Source: an uncultured Streptococcus sp.
GTDB lineage: Bacteria; Bacillota; Bacilli; Lactobacillales; Streptococcaceae
Direction: 5' to 3'
Assembly (NCBI RefSeq): GCF_905372115.1
Contig: NZ_CAJPNR010000001.1
Span: 62,001-126,000, forward strand
DNA length: 64,000 nucleotides
The notes under the pieces were generated by a model. It saw only the letters and a program-made list of their open reading frames with translations. It did no database searches and was not told the origin of the DNA. The first letter of the stretch is position 1; the number at the start of each line of letters is the position of its first letter. Both the position numbers and the translations under genes were made by a program. Below are positions 52,757-61,147 of this stretch, piece after piece.

Positions 52757-53332
52757 ATGAAACGTACTTTTGAAACGAGAAAACTTTACTTCGGCTTTCC
52801 AGTCTTCTTTTTAGGCTATAAGGATGATGTGCACGGCTATAATATTTCAACCTCAAGCTCGGTTTATTCCTTGGGCAGTATGATGGTTATTGCCATGCGT
52901 ACCAAGGGGAATGCCATTACAGAGATTACCAAGCACCAGCAATTCACTGTCAATGTCCCTGAGAAGGATTTGACCAAAGAGTCTGAAATTGCTGGCTTCA
53001 ACAGCCGCAAGGACAAGTTTGCCCTGACCGGTCTTAGCTACACAATCGGCGAGACCGTGGATGCTCCGCTGGTAGACCAATGCCCTGTATCCATTGAGTG
53101 TCAGGTGCTGGATATGGTCGAATGCGGTGCCTTGACCAATGTCATCGCCCGTGTCACTCGGCGCGTGGTAGATGAAGACTTGATTGATGAGCATGACGCT
53201 TTCCGCAGCGACCGTTTTTCTCCTATCAGCTACATGGGAGATGGAGATGGCCGGCTTTACCGCTATTTCAGCGACGAGTCAGTCAAGATGGGCTCTATCA
53301 TCAAAGAAATCCGCAAACAAGAAGAAAAATAA
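52757..53332 (+). CDS. Flavin reductase-like domain protein
   Basis: 191 residues of the flavin reductase/FMN-binding split-barrel family. Typical features are GYNISTSSSVYSLGSMMV near residues 28-45, VNVPEKDLTKESEIAGF and a C-terminal half with SISYMG-like ISYMGDGDGRLYRYF. Such proteins use or reduce free flavins. In this setting it could supply electrons for reduction of the corrinoid before adenosylation, but nothing in the sequence proves this. AAAGGA precedes the ATG. Confidence 0.8.
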   Translation: MKRTFETRKLYFGFPVFFLGYKDDVHGYNISTSSSVYSLGSMMVIAMRTKGNAITEITKHQQFTVNVPEKDLTKESEIAGFNSRKDKFALTGLSYTIGETVDAPLVDQCPVSIECQVLDMVECGALTNVIARVTRRVVDEDLIDEHDAFRSDRFSPISYMGDGDGRLYRYFSDESVKMGSIIKEIRKQEEK

Positions 53333-53334
53333 AG

Positions 53335-53376
53335 AAACCGCTGAGATTCCTACTATCTCGGCGGTTTAGTTTTTTA
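53335..53376. terminator. Bidirectional terminator between flavin reductase gene and queG
   Basis: A 13-bp stem (53335-53347 with 53355-53367; AAACCGCTGAGAT/ATCTCGGCGGTTT with one wobble) followed by AGTTTTTT on plus; on minus it is preceded by A-rich and followed by T-rich bases. The queG stop codon lies inside it. Confidence 0.85.
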
Positions 53377-54508
53377 TCACAAGCTTTTCTTCTAGGCCAA
53401 ATTTCTCTAGGAAACGGCCTTGCTCTTCTTGGATTTGCGGAGTTGGATTTTTGATGCCCATGACCAGTTCTATCATTTCTGGATGGACTTCACGCACCAG
53501 CTGACCCAGAGCCCAGATAGCCGTAGCGACATGAATCGGATTTTGCCCCTTGTCGATAATTTCCAGCATTTTGGGAATGGCAGAGCGATCATTGGCATTG
53601 GCCAGAGCGATGATGGCATTGCGCTGCAGGATGTTTTTTCCCCGCCAGCTGCCGGCCACATGACCGAATTTCTCCTTAAACTGACCGTTGGAAAGCTCCA
53701 AGAAAGGCAGGAGCTCCGGATGAGAAAGGTCGGGGTCAATTTCTGTTGCGAGCGGATTGTCCAAGCCTTTATTATAAGGACAGCAGATTTGGCAGATATC
53801 ACAGCCATAGATGACCGTCTTAATCTTCTTGCGAAATTCCAGATCCATGACGCCCTTGTCCTGAGTCTGAAAGGACAGACAGCGCTTGGCATTCATGCTG
53901 CCATCGCCAATCAGGCAGGAAGTAGGGCAGGCTGTCACGCAGCGATTGCAGTCTCCGCAGCCGTAGTCGACAGGCTGATCAGGCTCGATGTCCAGATTGG
54001 TGATGAGCTCTCCCAAAAACATATAAGAACCAAATTCCTTGGAGATGACCAAGCCGTTCTTGCCGATAAAGCCGATTCCTGCTCTTTGGGCTACAGCAGT
54101 ATCGACCAAGGCGCCCGTGTCCACCATGCCCTTGTACTCAAAGTCGGCAGTCAACTCCTCGATTCCTCGTGCCAGCCGGTCCAGCTTGTCCTGCAGGACA
54201 TAGTGGTAGTCTAGTCCCCAGCTGTTAGGGGTGAATTTGCCCCGCTTGTAGGTTGTTTTCTGAGGCTGCTGCTTGAGCTTGTGGGGGTAAGCGACTGCGA
54301 TAGAGATGATGGTCTTGGCTGAGGCTAGACTCAGCTTAGGCTTAATCCGCTCCTCAATGTTCTTATGTTCAAATCCTGAATTTCGCCCTTCGTCTACAGC
54401 CAAGCGCAGCGACTTCTCCAGATAGTCAAAATCATCCGCTGTCGTAAAGCCAATCTTAGAAATCCCGATTTCTTTTGCTAAGTTAATAATTTCTTCTTTG
54501 ATGTTCAT
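53366..54508 (-). CDS. queG: Epoxyqueuosine reductase (cobalamin-dependent)
   Basis: 380 residues. Last step of queuosine synthesis in tRNA; characterised QueG needs cobalamin and two [4Fe-4S] clusters. Both cluster motifs are present: CGDCNRCVTACPTSC and CDICQICCPYNKG, plus the N-terminal region KIGFTTADDFDYL and a C-terminal HEAT-like part (NAIIALANANDRSAIP). Start ATG 54508 gives the family N-terminus MNIKEEIINLA; an upstream in-frame start would add 25 implausible residues. As a B12 user next to the B12 cluster, its position is telling. Confidence 0.94.
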   Translation of the reverse strand: MNIKEEIINLAKEIGISKIGFTTADDFDYLEKSLRLAVDEGRNSGFEHKNIEERIKPKLSLASAKTIISIAVAYPHKLKQQPQKTTYKRGKFTPNSWGLDYHYVLQDKLDRLARGIEELTADFEYKGMVDTGALVDTAVAQRAGIGFIGKNGLVISKEFGSYMFLGELITNLDIEPDQPVDYGCGDCNRCVTACPTSCLIGDGSMNAKRCLSFQTQDKGVMDLEFRKKIKTVIYGCDICQICCPYNKGLDNPLATEIDPDLSHPELLPFLELSNGQFKEKFGHVAGSWRGKNILQRNAIIALANANDRSAIPKMLEIIDKGQNPIHVATAIWALGQLVREVHPEMIELVMGIKNPTPQIQEEQGRFLEKFGLEEKLVIKN

Positions 54509-54515
54509 CCTTACT

Positions 54516-54521
54516 ATTATA
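54516..54521 (-). promoter_or_regulatory. -10 box of queG, suggesting a leaderless transcript
   Basis: TATAAT on the minus strand ends only 7 bases before ATG 54508, so transcription should start at or next to the start codon. No convincing -35 and no separate ribosome site are seen (only TAAGG directly against the ATG). Confidence 0.55.
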
Positions 54522-54617
54522 GCGGAAAAATGCCAACTTGGCGAATGATTGAGAAAGGGCTGCCTCCTATATAGATATACCAATATTTTATAAGACTTCC
54601 TAATCCTGTAGCCTATA

Positions 54618-54626
54618 TGATATAAT
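54618..54626 (+). promoter_or_regulatory. Extended -10 promoter of membrane protein gene
   Basis: TGATATAAT, an extended -10 element, 72 bases before the next start codon. A -35 box is not clear. Confidence 0.55.
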
Positions 54627-54697
54627 GAAATGTGGAAATTTTTTATAGAAAGTTCCGCAAAGTTTAGGGAATTTTTTTAATAAATGGGAGTTATAAT

Positions 54698-55339
54698 ATG
54701 AAAAAGAGATATTATGAATTTTTGAATGTTCTTGTTACGGATTGTAATCCAATCAGAAACTTAGATTTTTATAAGGCTGGTTTAATTGAGTTGTTTTTTA
54801 TCTCACTGGTATCTATCGTTTCGATTTTCTTACGCGGTGAGATGCATGAGCGGAGCATGATGGTCATGCATTTTACTATCGTTCACGCGCTTATTTTGTT
54901 CCTGGCCTTTTTACTCTTCCAAAAGTTTTTTGATACCAAGGTGCTGCAGGTCGTTCCGACCAGCTCTTACCTATTTCTTCATTTTGAATTGCTTTTTTGG
55001 GGTTCCATCTTTTTTGGTGAGAACTACTTAGCATTTTTTATGATTTTTATCATACTCAGCTTGTCTTATCAGCTGATCAATTTGCTCTATCAGATGGTAA
55101 TCGTTTCAAAATTGAGATATTTTGAACAGAAACAAAAGATCAATATTTTGCAGATTCATGCCATCGTCCTGTGCTGCCTGTCAGCAGCAGTAGCAGTCAT
55201 CACTCGCTTGTTTATGCTGTCAGGAATCTATATGATTATTGCCTTAGTAGGCTTGAGCATCGCATTGACGCCCTTGTATCTATTGGGCTATGCACAAGTT
55301 TTCACAGGCTGGAGAAATCAAGTGCCTGAAAAATGGTAG
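54698..55339 (+). CDS. Membrane protein of unknown function
   Basis: 213 residues, about six predicted membrane segments, with an aromatic- and Ile-rich composition. The N-terminus (KRYYEFLNVLVTDCNPIRN) is cytoplasmic and polar. I do not recognise a family with confidence; it has the feel of a membrane subunit of a small ABC system, but no ATPase is adjacent. GGGAG precedes the ATG. It has its own promoter and a strong terminator, so it is monocistronic. Base composition looks more AT-rich than the cob genes. Confidence 0.6.
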   Translation: MKKRYYEFLNVLVTDCNPIRNLDFYKAGLIELFFISLVSIVSIFLRGEMHERSMMVMHFTIVHALILFLAFLLFQKFFDTKVLQVVPTSSYLFLHFELLFWGSIFFGENYLAFFMIFIILSLSYQLINLLYQMVIVSKLRYFEQKQKINILQIHAIVLCCLSAAVAVITRLFMLSGIYMIIALVGLSIALTPLYLLGYAQVFTGWRNQVPEKW

Positions 55340-55368
55340 AATTGAAGGGGATTATCTGTCTAGTCTTG

Positions 55369-55397
55369 AATACGTTTGGTTTCCTCCAATACGTTTG
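55369..55397 (+). repeat. Short direct repeat AATACGTTTG
   Basis: AATACGTTTG occurs at 55369-55378 and 55388-55397, 19 bases apart, just after the membrane protein gene. Two helix turns apart, it could be a protein site; no function can be given. Confidence 0.35.
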
Positions 55398-55433
55398 TTG
55401 AGAAGATTAGAGTATATGCATTTTAATCAGTAA

Positions 55434-55467
55434 GGTAGAGAAATAATTTCTCTGCCTTTATTTTTTT
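55434..55467 (+). terminator. Terminator after the membrane protein gene
   Basis: A 10-bp stem with one wobble (55434-55443 with 55447-55456, loop TAA), followed by TTTATTTTTTT. Confidence 0.85.
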
Positions 55468-55473
55468 ACAAAT

Positions 55474-55487
55474 TTGAAAGCGCTTCA
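55474..55487 (+). promoter_or_regulatory. cre site before the HAD lipoprotein gene
   Basis: TTGAAAGCGCTTCA matches the cre consensus closely. It abuts the -35 box at 55488, where CcpA could block or, less likely, activate. Confidence 0.7.
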
Positions 55488-55516
55488 TTGACAAAGTCTG
55501 CCAGATAGTTTATAAT
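55488..55516 (+). promoter_or_regulatory. Consensus promoter of the HAD lipoprotein-eutP unit
   Basis: TTGACA (55488-55493), 17-base spacer and TATAAT (55511-55516) are a perfect sigma-A consensus. Confidence 0.88.
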
Positions 55517-55642
55517 ATAATAACAGTATAGAAAATGGCAAGGAAGCCTGATTTGATCGCAATGAAGCGAGTGTTTCAGAATCAAAGGGGTTTTCTATGC
55601 CATTTTTTTGCGCACTATTATTTTTTATGGAGGATTGTTTCT

Positions 55643-56959
55643 ATGCGGACAAAAGGAATTGTGCTGCTTTGTAGTTTGGCTTTGCTTCTGGGAGCTTGTC
55701 AAGCGGGGAATAATAAGACGACGACTGAGTCATCCTCGGCTAAGACGGAGACAACAGATAAGGACAAGGCTAAGACTTTGGATAAGGGCGTCTGGGAAGA
55801 CAAGCTTTATGCCCGTCTGACCAAGCTCATCAAGGAAAATGGGAACACCAGCTCTACCTATGATAAAAATAAAAAACCTTATGCCGTCTTTGACTGGGAC
55901 AATACGACAGTCATTAACGATATTGGCGAAGCAACCTTTACCTATCAAATTGAAAATCTGGCCTTTAAGATGACGCCGGAAGAATTTGACCAAGCAGTGC
56001 GGACCAATATACCGAGCGACGATTTTGTTGAAGATTTCCATAATAAAGATGGTGAGCCAGTGAACATTGACAAGATTGCGGCCGACTTGCTTTCTGACTA
56101 CACGGCTATTTATAATAGCTATAAGGGAATGCAAGGGGACAAGTCTCTGGAAGAAGTCAAAAAGACCGATGAATACCAAGACTTTGCTGCTAAACTCCGC
56201 TATCTTTACGAAGCGATTGGTGACACCTTCAGTTCGGATATTAGCTATCCATGGGTGACCTACCTCTATGCAGGTATGACTTCTGAAGAAGTTCAAGCCC
56301 TATCTGAAAAGTCTATTGACAAAGCTCTTGAGGACAAGCTGACTTCTGAAACTTGGGAAAGTCCTGAAGGCTTGAAAGGTGAGTCAGGCCAAGTCACTGT
56401 AACCTTTAAGCGCGGTGTTCGCTCAGTCAAGGAAATGCAAAATCTCTACAAGACTCTGATGGCCAACGGCATTGATGTCTATATCTGCTCAGCGTCTTAT
56501 ATCGATGTGATTATCCCTTATGCTAGCAATTCTAAGTATGGCTACAATATTCCTAAAGAAAATGTCACTGCTATGCGCCTGAAAAAGGATGATAAGGGTG
56601 TGATTCAGCCAGAATACGATACCAATTATGCTCAGACTCAAGGTGAGGGCAAGACAGAAACCATCAAGAAGTTGATTGCTGTCAATCATGACAATCAAGA
56701 ACCAATCCTGATTGCTGGTGACAGTAATGGCGACTATGCTATGCTCAAGGACTTCCCTAAACTGCAAATGGGTATCATCTTCAATCTTCTGAGAGATCCT
56801 AGCAAGGGAATCGGTCTTTTGCAAACCAAGGCAATTGAAACTTACGGCCAAGAAGATGCCCTTTACTATCTGCAAGGCCGTGATGAAAATAAAGGTGTAC
56901 TGCTCAATGGCAGGGAAACTATCAAACTAGATAGTAAGGAAGCCCAGCTCAGCAAATAG
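55643..56959 (+). CDS. HAD-superfamily phosphatase lipoprotein
   Basis: 438 residues, surface lipoprotein: lipobox LLGAC with Cys19 and a Ser/Thr/Lys-rich linker to about residue 45. The HAD catalytic motif FDWDNT is at about 83-88, and motif 4 is AGDSNGDYAML. Its overall style is that of phosphoserine- or phosphorylcholine-phosphatase relatives, acting outside the membrane. The start at ATG 55643 follows GGAGG (55629-55633); a 36-residue in-frame extension is rejected. Driven by a consensus promoter with cre and followed 30 bases on by the eutP-like gene. Substrate unknown. Confidence 0.82.
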   Translation: MRTKGIVLLCSLALLLGACQAGNNKTTTESSSAKTETTDKDKAKTLDKGVWEDKLYARLTKLIKENGNTSSTYDKNKKPYAVFDWDNTTVINDIGEATFTYQIENLAFKMTPEEFDQAVRTNIPSDDFVEDFHNKDGEPVNIDKIAADLLSDYTAIYNSYKGMQGDKSLEEVKKTDEYQDFAAKLRYLYEAIGDTFSSDISYPWVTYLYAGMTSEEVQALSEKSIDKALEDKLTSETWESPEGLKGESGQVTVTFKRGVRSVKEMQNLYKTLMANGIDVYICSASYIDVIIPYASNSKYGYNIPKENVTAMRLKKDDKGVIQPEYDTNYAQTQGEGKTETIKKLIAVNHDNQEPILIAGDSNGDYAMLKDFPKLQMGIIFNLLRDPSKGIGLLQTKAIETYGQEDALYYLQGRDENKGVLLNGRETIKLDSKEAQLSK

Positions 56960-56989
56960 CGGGCAGTTCCCTGTCATAGAGAGGAATGG

Positions 56990-57433
56990 ATGCAAAATAT
57001 GAAAAAAATCATGTTTGTCGGTCCAGTCGGAGTGGGTAAGACTACTCTGACCCAGCGACTGAAAGGCTTGGAGCTAAGCTACTTTAAGACTCAGGCTATT
57101 GAGTTCTATGATGCCATCATTGACACGCCTGGAGAATTTCTCCAGCATCGTAAGTATTATAATGCTCTGAACGTGACAGCAACAGAAGCTGATGTGATTG
57201 GTCTATTGGTGGCGGCTTCCAATCAGATGCAGACCTTTCCTCAAGGCTTTTCTTCCCTCTTCAATAAAGAAGTGATTGGCATTGTCACCAAGATTGATAT
57301 GGCTGAACAGCCGGAGCAAATCGAAAAAGCACGACGGCAGCTGAAAGCGGCTGGAGCCAAGGAAATTTTTGAAATATCAGCGACGGAAAATGAAGGAATT
57401 GACCGTCTCCAGGCTTATCTGGAGTCAGACTAG
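56990..57433 (+). CDS. eutP: EutP/PduV-like small GTPase
   Basis: 147 residues. P-loop GPVGVGKTT at about 11-19, G3-like DTPGEFLQ, and G4 TKID. EutP/PduV proteins are found with ethanolamine and propanediol microcompartments; EutP has also been described as an acetate kinase. It lies 30 bases after the HAD lipoprotein gene. An alternative ATG is 9 bases downstream. Unlike in enterococci, it is separated from the rest of eut by cob genes. Confidence 0.88.
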   Translation: MQNMKKIMFVGPVGVGKTTLTQRLKGLELSYFKTQAIEFYDAIIDTPGEFLQHRKYYNALNVTATEADVIGLLVAASNQMQTFPQGFSSLFNKEVIGIVTKIDMAEQPEQIEKARRQLKAAGAKEIFEISATENEGIDRLQAYLESD

Positions 57434-57450
57434 GGACGAAAAGCCGAATA

Positions 57451-57459
57451 TGGTATACT
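57451..57459 (+). promoter_or_regulatory. Extended -10 promoter before cobD
   Basis: TGGTATACT is an extended -10 element 37 bases before cobD; no clear -35. Confidence 0.5.
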
Positions 57460-57496
57460 AGATTCTAACAAGGAAACGAGGAAGGAATGTCTATTT

Positions 57497-58591
57497 ATGA
57501 AAGTAGAGCACGGGGGAAATGCGGCAGCTTTGGCTGAGGAATTGGGTTTTTCTCTAGAAGACTGTCTGGATTTCAGTGCCAATATCAATCCTCTGGGGAT
57601 TTCTCAAAAGCTGAGGGCTTGTCTGACCGAGTCCATTGATTGGCTGGTTCATTATCCAGACATCAGCTACAGCCACTCCAGAGAGCTTTTGGCACATCAT
57701 CATGGACTAGAAAAGGACAATGTCCTGCTGGCAAATGGTGCGGTAGAAGTCTTTTATGAGCTGGCCCGCTTCCTGCGTCCAAAGACAGTCCTGACTCTGA
57801 GCCCTACTTTCATGGAATATGAGAAAGCTTTCTCGCAAGTGCAGGCCAAGGTGGAGCGCTTTAGCCTCCCTTCCCCATCCTATGAGTGGAATCTAGATGA
57901 CATGTTGCCAGCCTTGGATTCACTAACTGCAGGAGACGCTGTACTCATCTGCAATCCCAATAATCCGACGGGTACCTTGATTCGGCGTACTGAGTTAGAA
58001 AAGCTGGCTGAGGACCTGCAGGAACGGCAAATCTTTTTGATACTAGATGAGGCTTTTATAGACTTTCTGAACGATGAGGAGGACTATAGCTTCGTCTCCT
58101 GTCTGGCCACCTATCCAAATACAGTAGTGGTGCGGTCTCTGACCAAGTTTTATGCTATTCCTGGTCTGAGATTGGGCTATGCTCTCAGCTGTCATCCAAC
58201 TTGCTTTGATGAGATAGAGGGGAACCGCGCTCCTTGGTCGGTCAATGCTATGGCGGATCACGCCCTGCCTGTCCTTTTGGAGGATCAGGCCTATCAGGAA
58301 GCTACCAAGGAGTGGCTTCGAGTAGAAAGAGATTTCCTTTTTCAAGGAATGACTGCATTTTCACAGATTCGGCCGGTCAAGCCTAGTGTCAACTATATCT
58401 TCTTTGAATATTTAGGTCGGCAGGATCTGCGTCAGGAGCTTCGGCAGAGAAAGATTTTTATCCGTTCCTGTCAAAATTATCATGATCTGACAGACTGGCA
58501 TTACCGCATAGCCATCCGCAACCATCAGGAAAATGAACAGCTTCTGGCTTGTCTGACAGAGGTCTTGGCGAAAGAGGCTCCTTATGACTAA
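57497..58591 (+). CDS. cobD: L-threonine-O-3-phosphate decarboxylase
   Basis: 364 residues, PLP-dependent aminotransferase fold. It makes (R)-1-amino-2-propanol phosphate for CbiB. Visible motifs: DFSANINPLG at the start, ANGAVEVFY, CNPNNPTG, LDEAFIDF and the PLP lysine in VRSLTKFYAIPGLRLGY. Length fits CobD rather than HisC (which it resembles), and the pduX neighbour supports it. Overlaps pduX by 8 bases. Confidence 0.93.
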   Translation: MKVEHGGNAAALAEELGFSLEDCLDFSANINPLGISQKLRACLTESIDWLVHYPDISYSHSRELLAHHHGLEKDNVLLANGAVEVFYELARFLRPKTVLTLSPTFMEYEKAFSQVQAKVERFSLPSPSYEWNLDDMLPALDSLTAGDAVLICNPNNPTGTLIRRTELEKLAEDLQERQIFLILDEAFIDFLNDEEDYSFVSCLATYPNTVVVRSLTKFYAIPGLRLGYALSCHPTCFDEIEGNRAPWSVNAMADHALPVLLEDQAYQEATKEWLRVERDFLFQGMTAFSQIRPVKPSVNYIFFEYLGRQDLRQELRQRKIFIRSCQNYHDLTDWHYRIAIRNHQENEQLLACLTEVLAKEAPYD

Positions 58592-59450
58592 GGGAATTGT
58601 TTCCTGTCCAGGTTCCTGCGGTGAATTATTTCAAGGTTTAGTAGGAGAGCAGGAGATCTTGCTCTCCTATGGGATTGAGAAGCGAAGTCGAGTGAGATTG
58701 GACGGAGCTTCGTCTCTCGCTGGGAGACCCCAAGGTGAAAAGGTAAGGCGAGCTTTGGAGCTCCTGCCTGTGGCCAATGCTTTCTCTTTTGTTCAGGAGT
58801 CAGACCTGCCTATCAGCAAGGGCTATTCTAGCAGCACTGCTGATATGATTAGCTGCCTGCAGGCAGCTGCTCTGGGACAAAAGCAGCTTCTAAAGGCATC
58901 AGATTTGACTCGTTTCTGTGCCAAGATTGAGCCTACTGACTCGGTGGCTTTTGCGGACTGGACGGTCATTAATCCCCTGACTGGTCAAGTGGTCTGGCAG
59001 ACAGACTGGCGACCGGAGCTCTATGTTTATATCTTGGAGCCTGTGGAGATGGTGACAACTCTTGACTTGGTTCGGATGAAGGACAGTCCTAGCTATCCGG
59101 CTGAGGAGTCTAAGCGTTTGCTTCCTCTCTTTCAGGAGGCTTGTCAGGAGAAGAGTTTGGAAAAGATTGGCCATTTAGCGAGCTATAGTGCTTTGTTGAA
59201 CAACCAACGGCTGCCCAAACCCTATCTGAAAGAATTACTGAATTTGGTAAAAGAACACCAGTGTTTAGGCCTCAATGTTGCCCATAGTGGTACATTGGTT
59301 GGTCTGTTGCTGAACAGGGAACAGCTAGAAATCTTGCCCAAGCTAGAGGCTGAACTAGCTCGCTCAGCCAGTGGCGCTTATTATCAGACTCGGACCTTGA
59401 GTAGGATTATTTTTGAAGGGGTGCAGCCGGTCAGGGAGGAGACAGACTAG
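58584..59450 (+). CDS. pduX: L-threonine kinase
   Basis: 288 residues, GHMP kinase family. PduX makes L-threonine-O-3-phosphate, the substrate of CobD. The start VSCPGSCGELFQG and the glycine/serine-rich ATP loop PISKGYSSSTADM are diagnostic. It overlaps cobD by 8 bases. Confidence 0.92.
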   Translation: MTKGIVSCPGSCGELFQGLVGEQEILLSYGIEKRSRVRLDGASSLAGRPQGEKVRRALELLPVANAFSFVQESDLPISKGYSSSTADMISCLQAAALGQKQLLKASDLTRFCAKIEPTDSVAFADWTVINPLTGQVVWQTDWRPELYVYILEPVEMVTTLDLVRMKDSPSYPAEESKRLLPLFQEACQEKSLEKIGHLASYSALLNNQRLPKPYLKELLNLVKEHQCLGLNVAHSGTLVGLLLNREQLEILPKLEAELARSASGAYYQTRTLSRIIFEGVQPVREETD

Positions 59451-59451
59451 T

Positions 59452-60519
59452 TTGAAAGACTTAGAAAAAATTATTGAGCAGATTCTTCCGATAGATAAAG
59501 ACAAGCTTCAAGAAGGCCAGCGCTACTGTGATCAGCTAGGAAAGCCGCCGGGCTCCTTGGGAAAGCTTGAGACCATCTATGCTCGCTTGTATGCTATATT
59601 TTCTGGTCCCATTGATTTGGAGAAGAAGATTGTTCTCGTCTACGTGGCAGATAATGGCATTGTGGCTGAAGGCGTTTCTGCCAATCCTCAGGAAACGACC
59701 TATACTGTTGCTCGCAATATTCTAGCAGGGAAGTCAGGCTTGTGTGCTATTTCCAAACATGCAGGTTCTGACATCTGTCTGGTAGACATTGGCTGCAAGA
59801 AGGATATCTTTGAGGAGAATGAGGATAAGGTCTGTCATGGGACGCGTAATATGCTCGAGGAGCAGGCCATGACTCGCGAGCAGGCTATAGCGGCAATTCT
59901 AGTCGGCTACAAGAAGACAGTGGCCTTGATCAAAGACGGCTATCGTCTCTTTGGAACAGGAGAAATGGGGATTGGCAACACCACCACCTCAGCTGCTGTC
60001 ATTGCAGCGGTTCTCGGCCTTAAAGCAGAAGACGTCACAGGCTATGGAGCTGGTCTGACTCAGGATATGAAGGCTCATAAAACAGCCATTATTCAGCAGT
60101 GTCTGGATCGTCACGCTCCTTATGGAGATATTCTGGATCTGACCGCTAAGCTTGGTGGGCTAGATATGCTGGCTATGGCAGGCACTCATCTTGCCTGTGC
60201 CCACTATCAGTTGCCTTGTGTAGTGGATGGTCTTATCTCTCTGACGGGGCTTTTGATTGCCCATCAGCTGACTCCTCATGTCTTGGACTATAGTTTTGCT
60301 TCTCATGCATCGACGGAGCCTGCTTACAGACTGGTCAGTGACTTTCTAGGACTGGAGCCCATGCTTTTGCTGGACATGCGACTGGGTGAAGGCTCGGGTT
60401 GTCCTTTGGCTTTCTTTCTGCTGGAAAATGCTGTTTATACCATGGAGCACATGCCAACGTTTGCAGAAGGCAGCTTGAAAGAAGAAGATTATGTTGATAT
60501 TCGCAAAAATGTGACTTAA
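59452..60519 (+). CDS. cobT: Nicotinate-nucleotide--base phosphoribosyltransferase
   Basis: 355 residues. CobT makes the alpha-nucleotide of the lower ligand. Motifs: GKPPGSLGKLE, YVADNGIVAEGVSANPQ, GTGEMGIGNTTTSAAV and the catalytic Glu in DMRLGEGSGC. The start is TTG 59452, two bases after the pduX stop, with GGGAGGAG upstream; the frame is open 39 bases further but lies within pduX. No 5,6-dimethylbenzimidazole synthase gene is seen, so the base may be adenine. Confidence 0.93.
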   Translation: MKDLEKIIEQILPIDKDKLQEGQRYCDQLGKPPGSLGKLETIYARLYAIFSGPIDLEKKIVLVYVADNGIVAEGVSANPQETTYTVARNILAGKSGLCAISKHAGSDICLVDIGCKKDIFEENEDKVCHGTRNMLEEQAMTREQAIAAILVGYKKTVALIKDGYRLFGTGEMGIGNTTTSAAVIAAVLGLKAEDVTGYGAGLTQDMKAHKTAIIQQCLDRHAPYGDILDLTAKLGGLDMLAMAGTHLACAHYQLPCVVDGLISLTGLLIAHQLTPHVLDYSFASHASTEPAYRLVSDFLGLEPMLLLDMRLGEGSGCPLAFFLLENAVYTMEHMPTFAEGSLKEEDYVDIRKNVT

Positions 60520-60531
60520 AGGAGGAAAAAT

Positions 60532-61131
60532 ATGCAACTCTATACAAAAACAGGTGATAAGGGCTTGACCAAGCTAGTTGGTGGCCAAAGTGTCGCCAAG
60601 GATGCGGAACGAGTTAATGCTTACGGAACCATTGATGAGCTGAACTCTTGGATTGGTTATACTATTACCAAGCTGGACAAGGATGATAAGCTGAGAGATG
60701 AGCTGCTCCAGCTGCAGCATTATCTCTTTGACTGTGGTTCAGACCTCTCTACTCCTCAAGGAGTTTACCCTTACAAAGTCGATCAGCAGCTGATTGACTG
60801 GATTGAGGAGAGGATTGATACCTACGCAGAAATTCCACCGGCTCTGGAAAGGTTTATCCTGCCAGGCGGTGACGAGATTGCTTCCATGATTCATGTGGCT
60901 CGGACCATTGCAAGACGGGCAGAGCGTCATATCGTAGGGGCTATGTGGACTACAGAAATTAACAATAATGTCCTGATTTTTGTCAACCGTCTATCAGATT
61001 ACTTCTTTGCCTTGGCTCGAGTAATCAACTTTACTAAAAACCAGGAAGACATCGCCTATGAAAGAGGTGCCAAGGTCTTCCACAATATCACCAAGGCGGA
61101 TGTTGAGCGTTGGGCAAGCAAGCGCCAGTGA
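60532..61131 (+). CDS. pduO: Cob(I)alamin adenosyltransferase, PduO type (copy 2)
   Basis: 199 residues with canonical motifs YTKTGDKGLTKLVGG, AYGTIDELNSW, FILPGGDE, HVARTIARRAERH and VNRLSDYFFALAR. Here the usual DELNS is kept, in contrast to copy 1 (32430-33005, DELCS). The GGAGG site precedes ATG. It ends the second cob segment, and a strong terminator follows. It could serve salvage or repair of cofactor for ethanolamine ammonia lyase. Confidence 0.93.
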   Translation: MQLYTKTGDKGLTKLVGGQSVAKDAERVNAYGTIDELNSWIGYTITKLDKDDKLRDELLQLQHYLFDCGSDLSTPQGVYPYKVDQQLIDWIEERIDTYAEIPPALERFILPGGDEIASMIHVARTIARRAERHIVGAMWTTEINNNVLIFVNRLSDYFFALARVINFTKNQEDIAYERGAKVFHNITKADVERWASKRQ

Positions 61132-61147
61132 TAAAAAGAAACAGAAA

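Noticed and set aside
53420..54214. Open frame of 264 codons on plus opposite queG
   Set aside because: It is the antisense shadow of a clear [4Fe-4S] enzyme, has no ribosome site and no recognisable domain.
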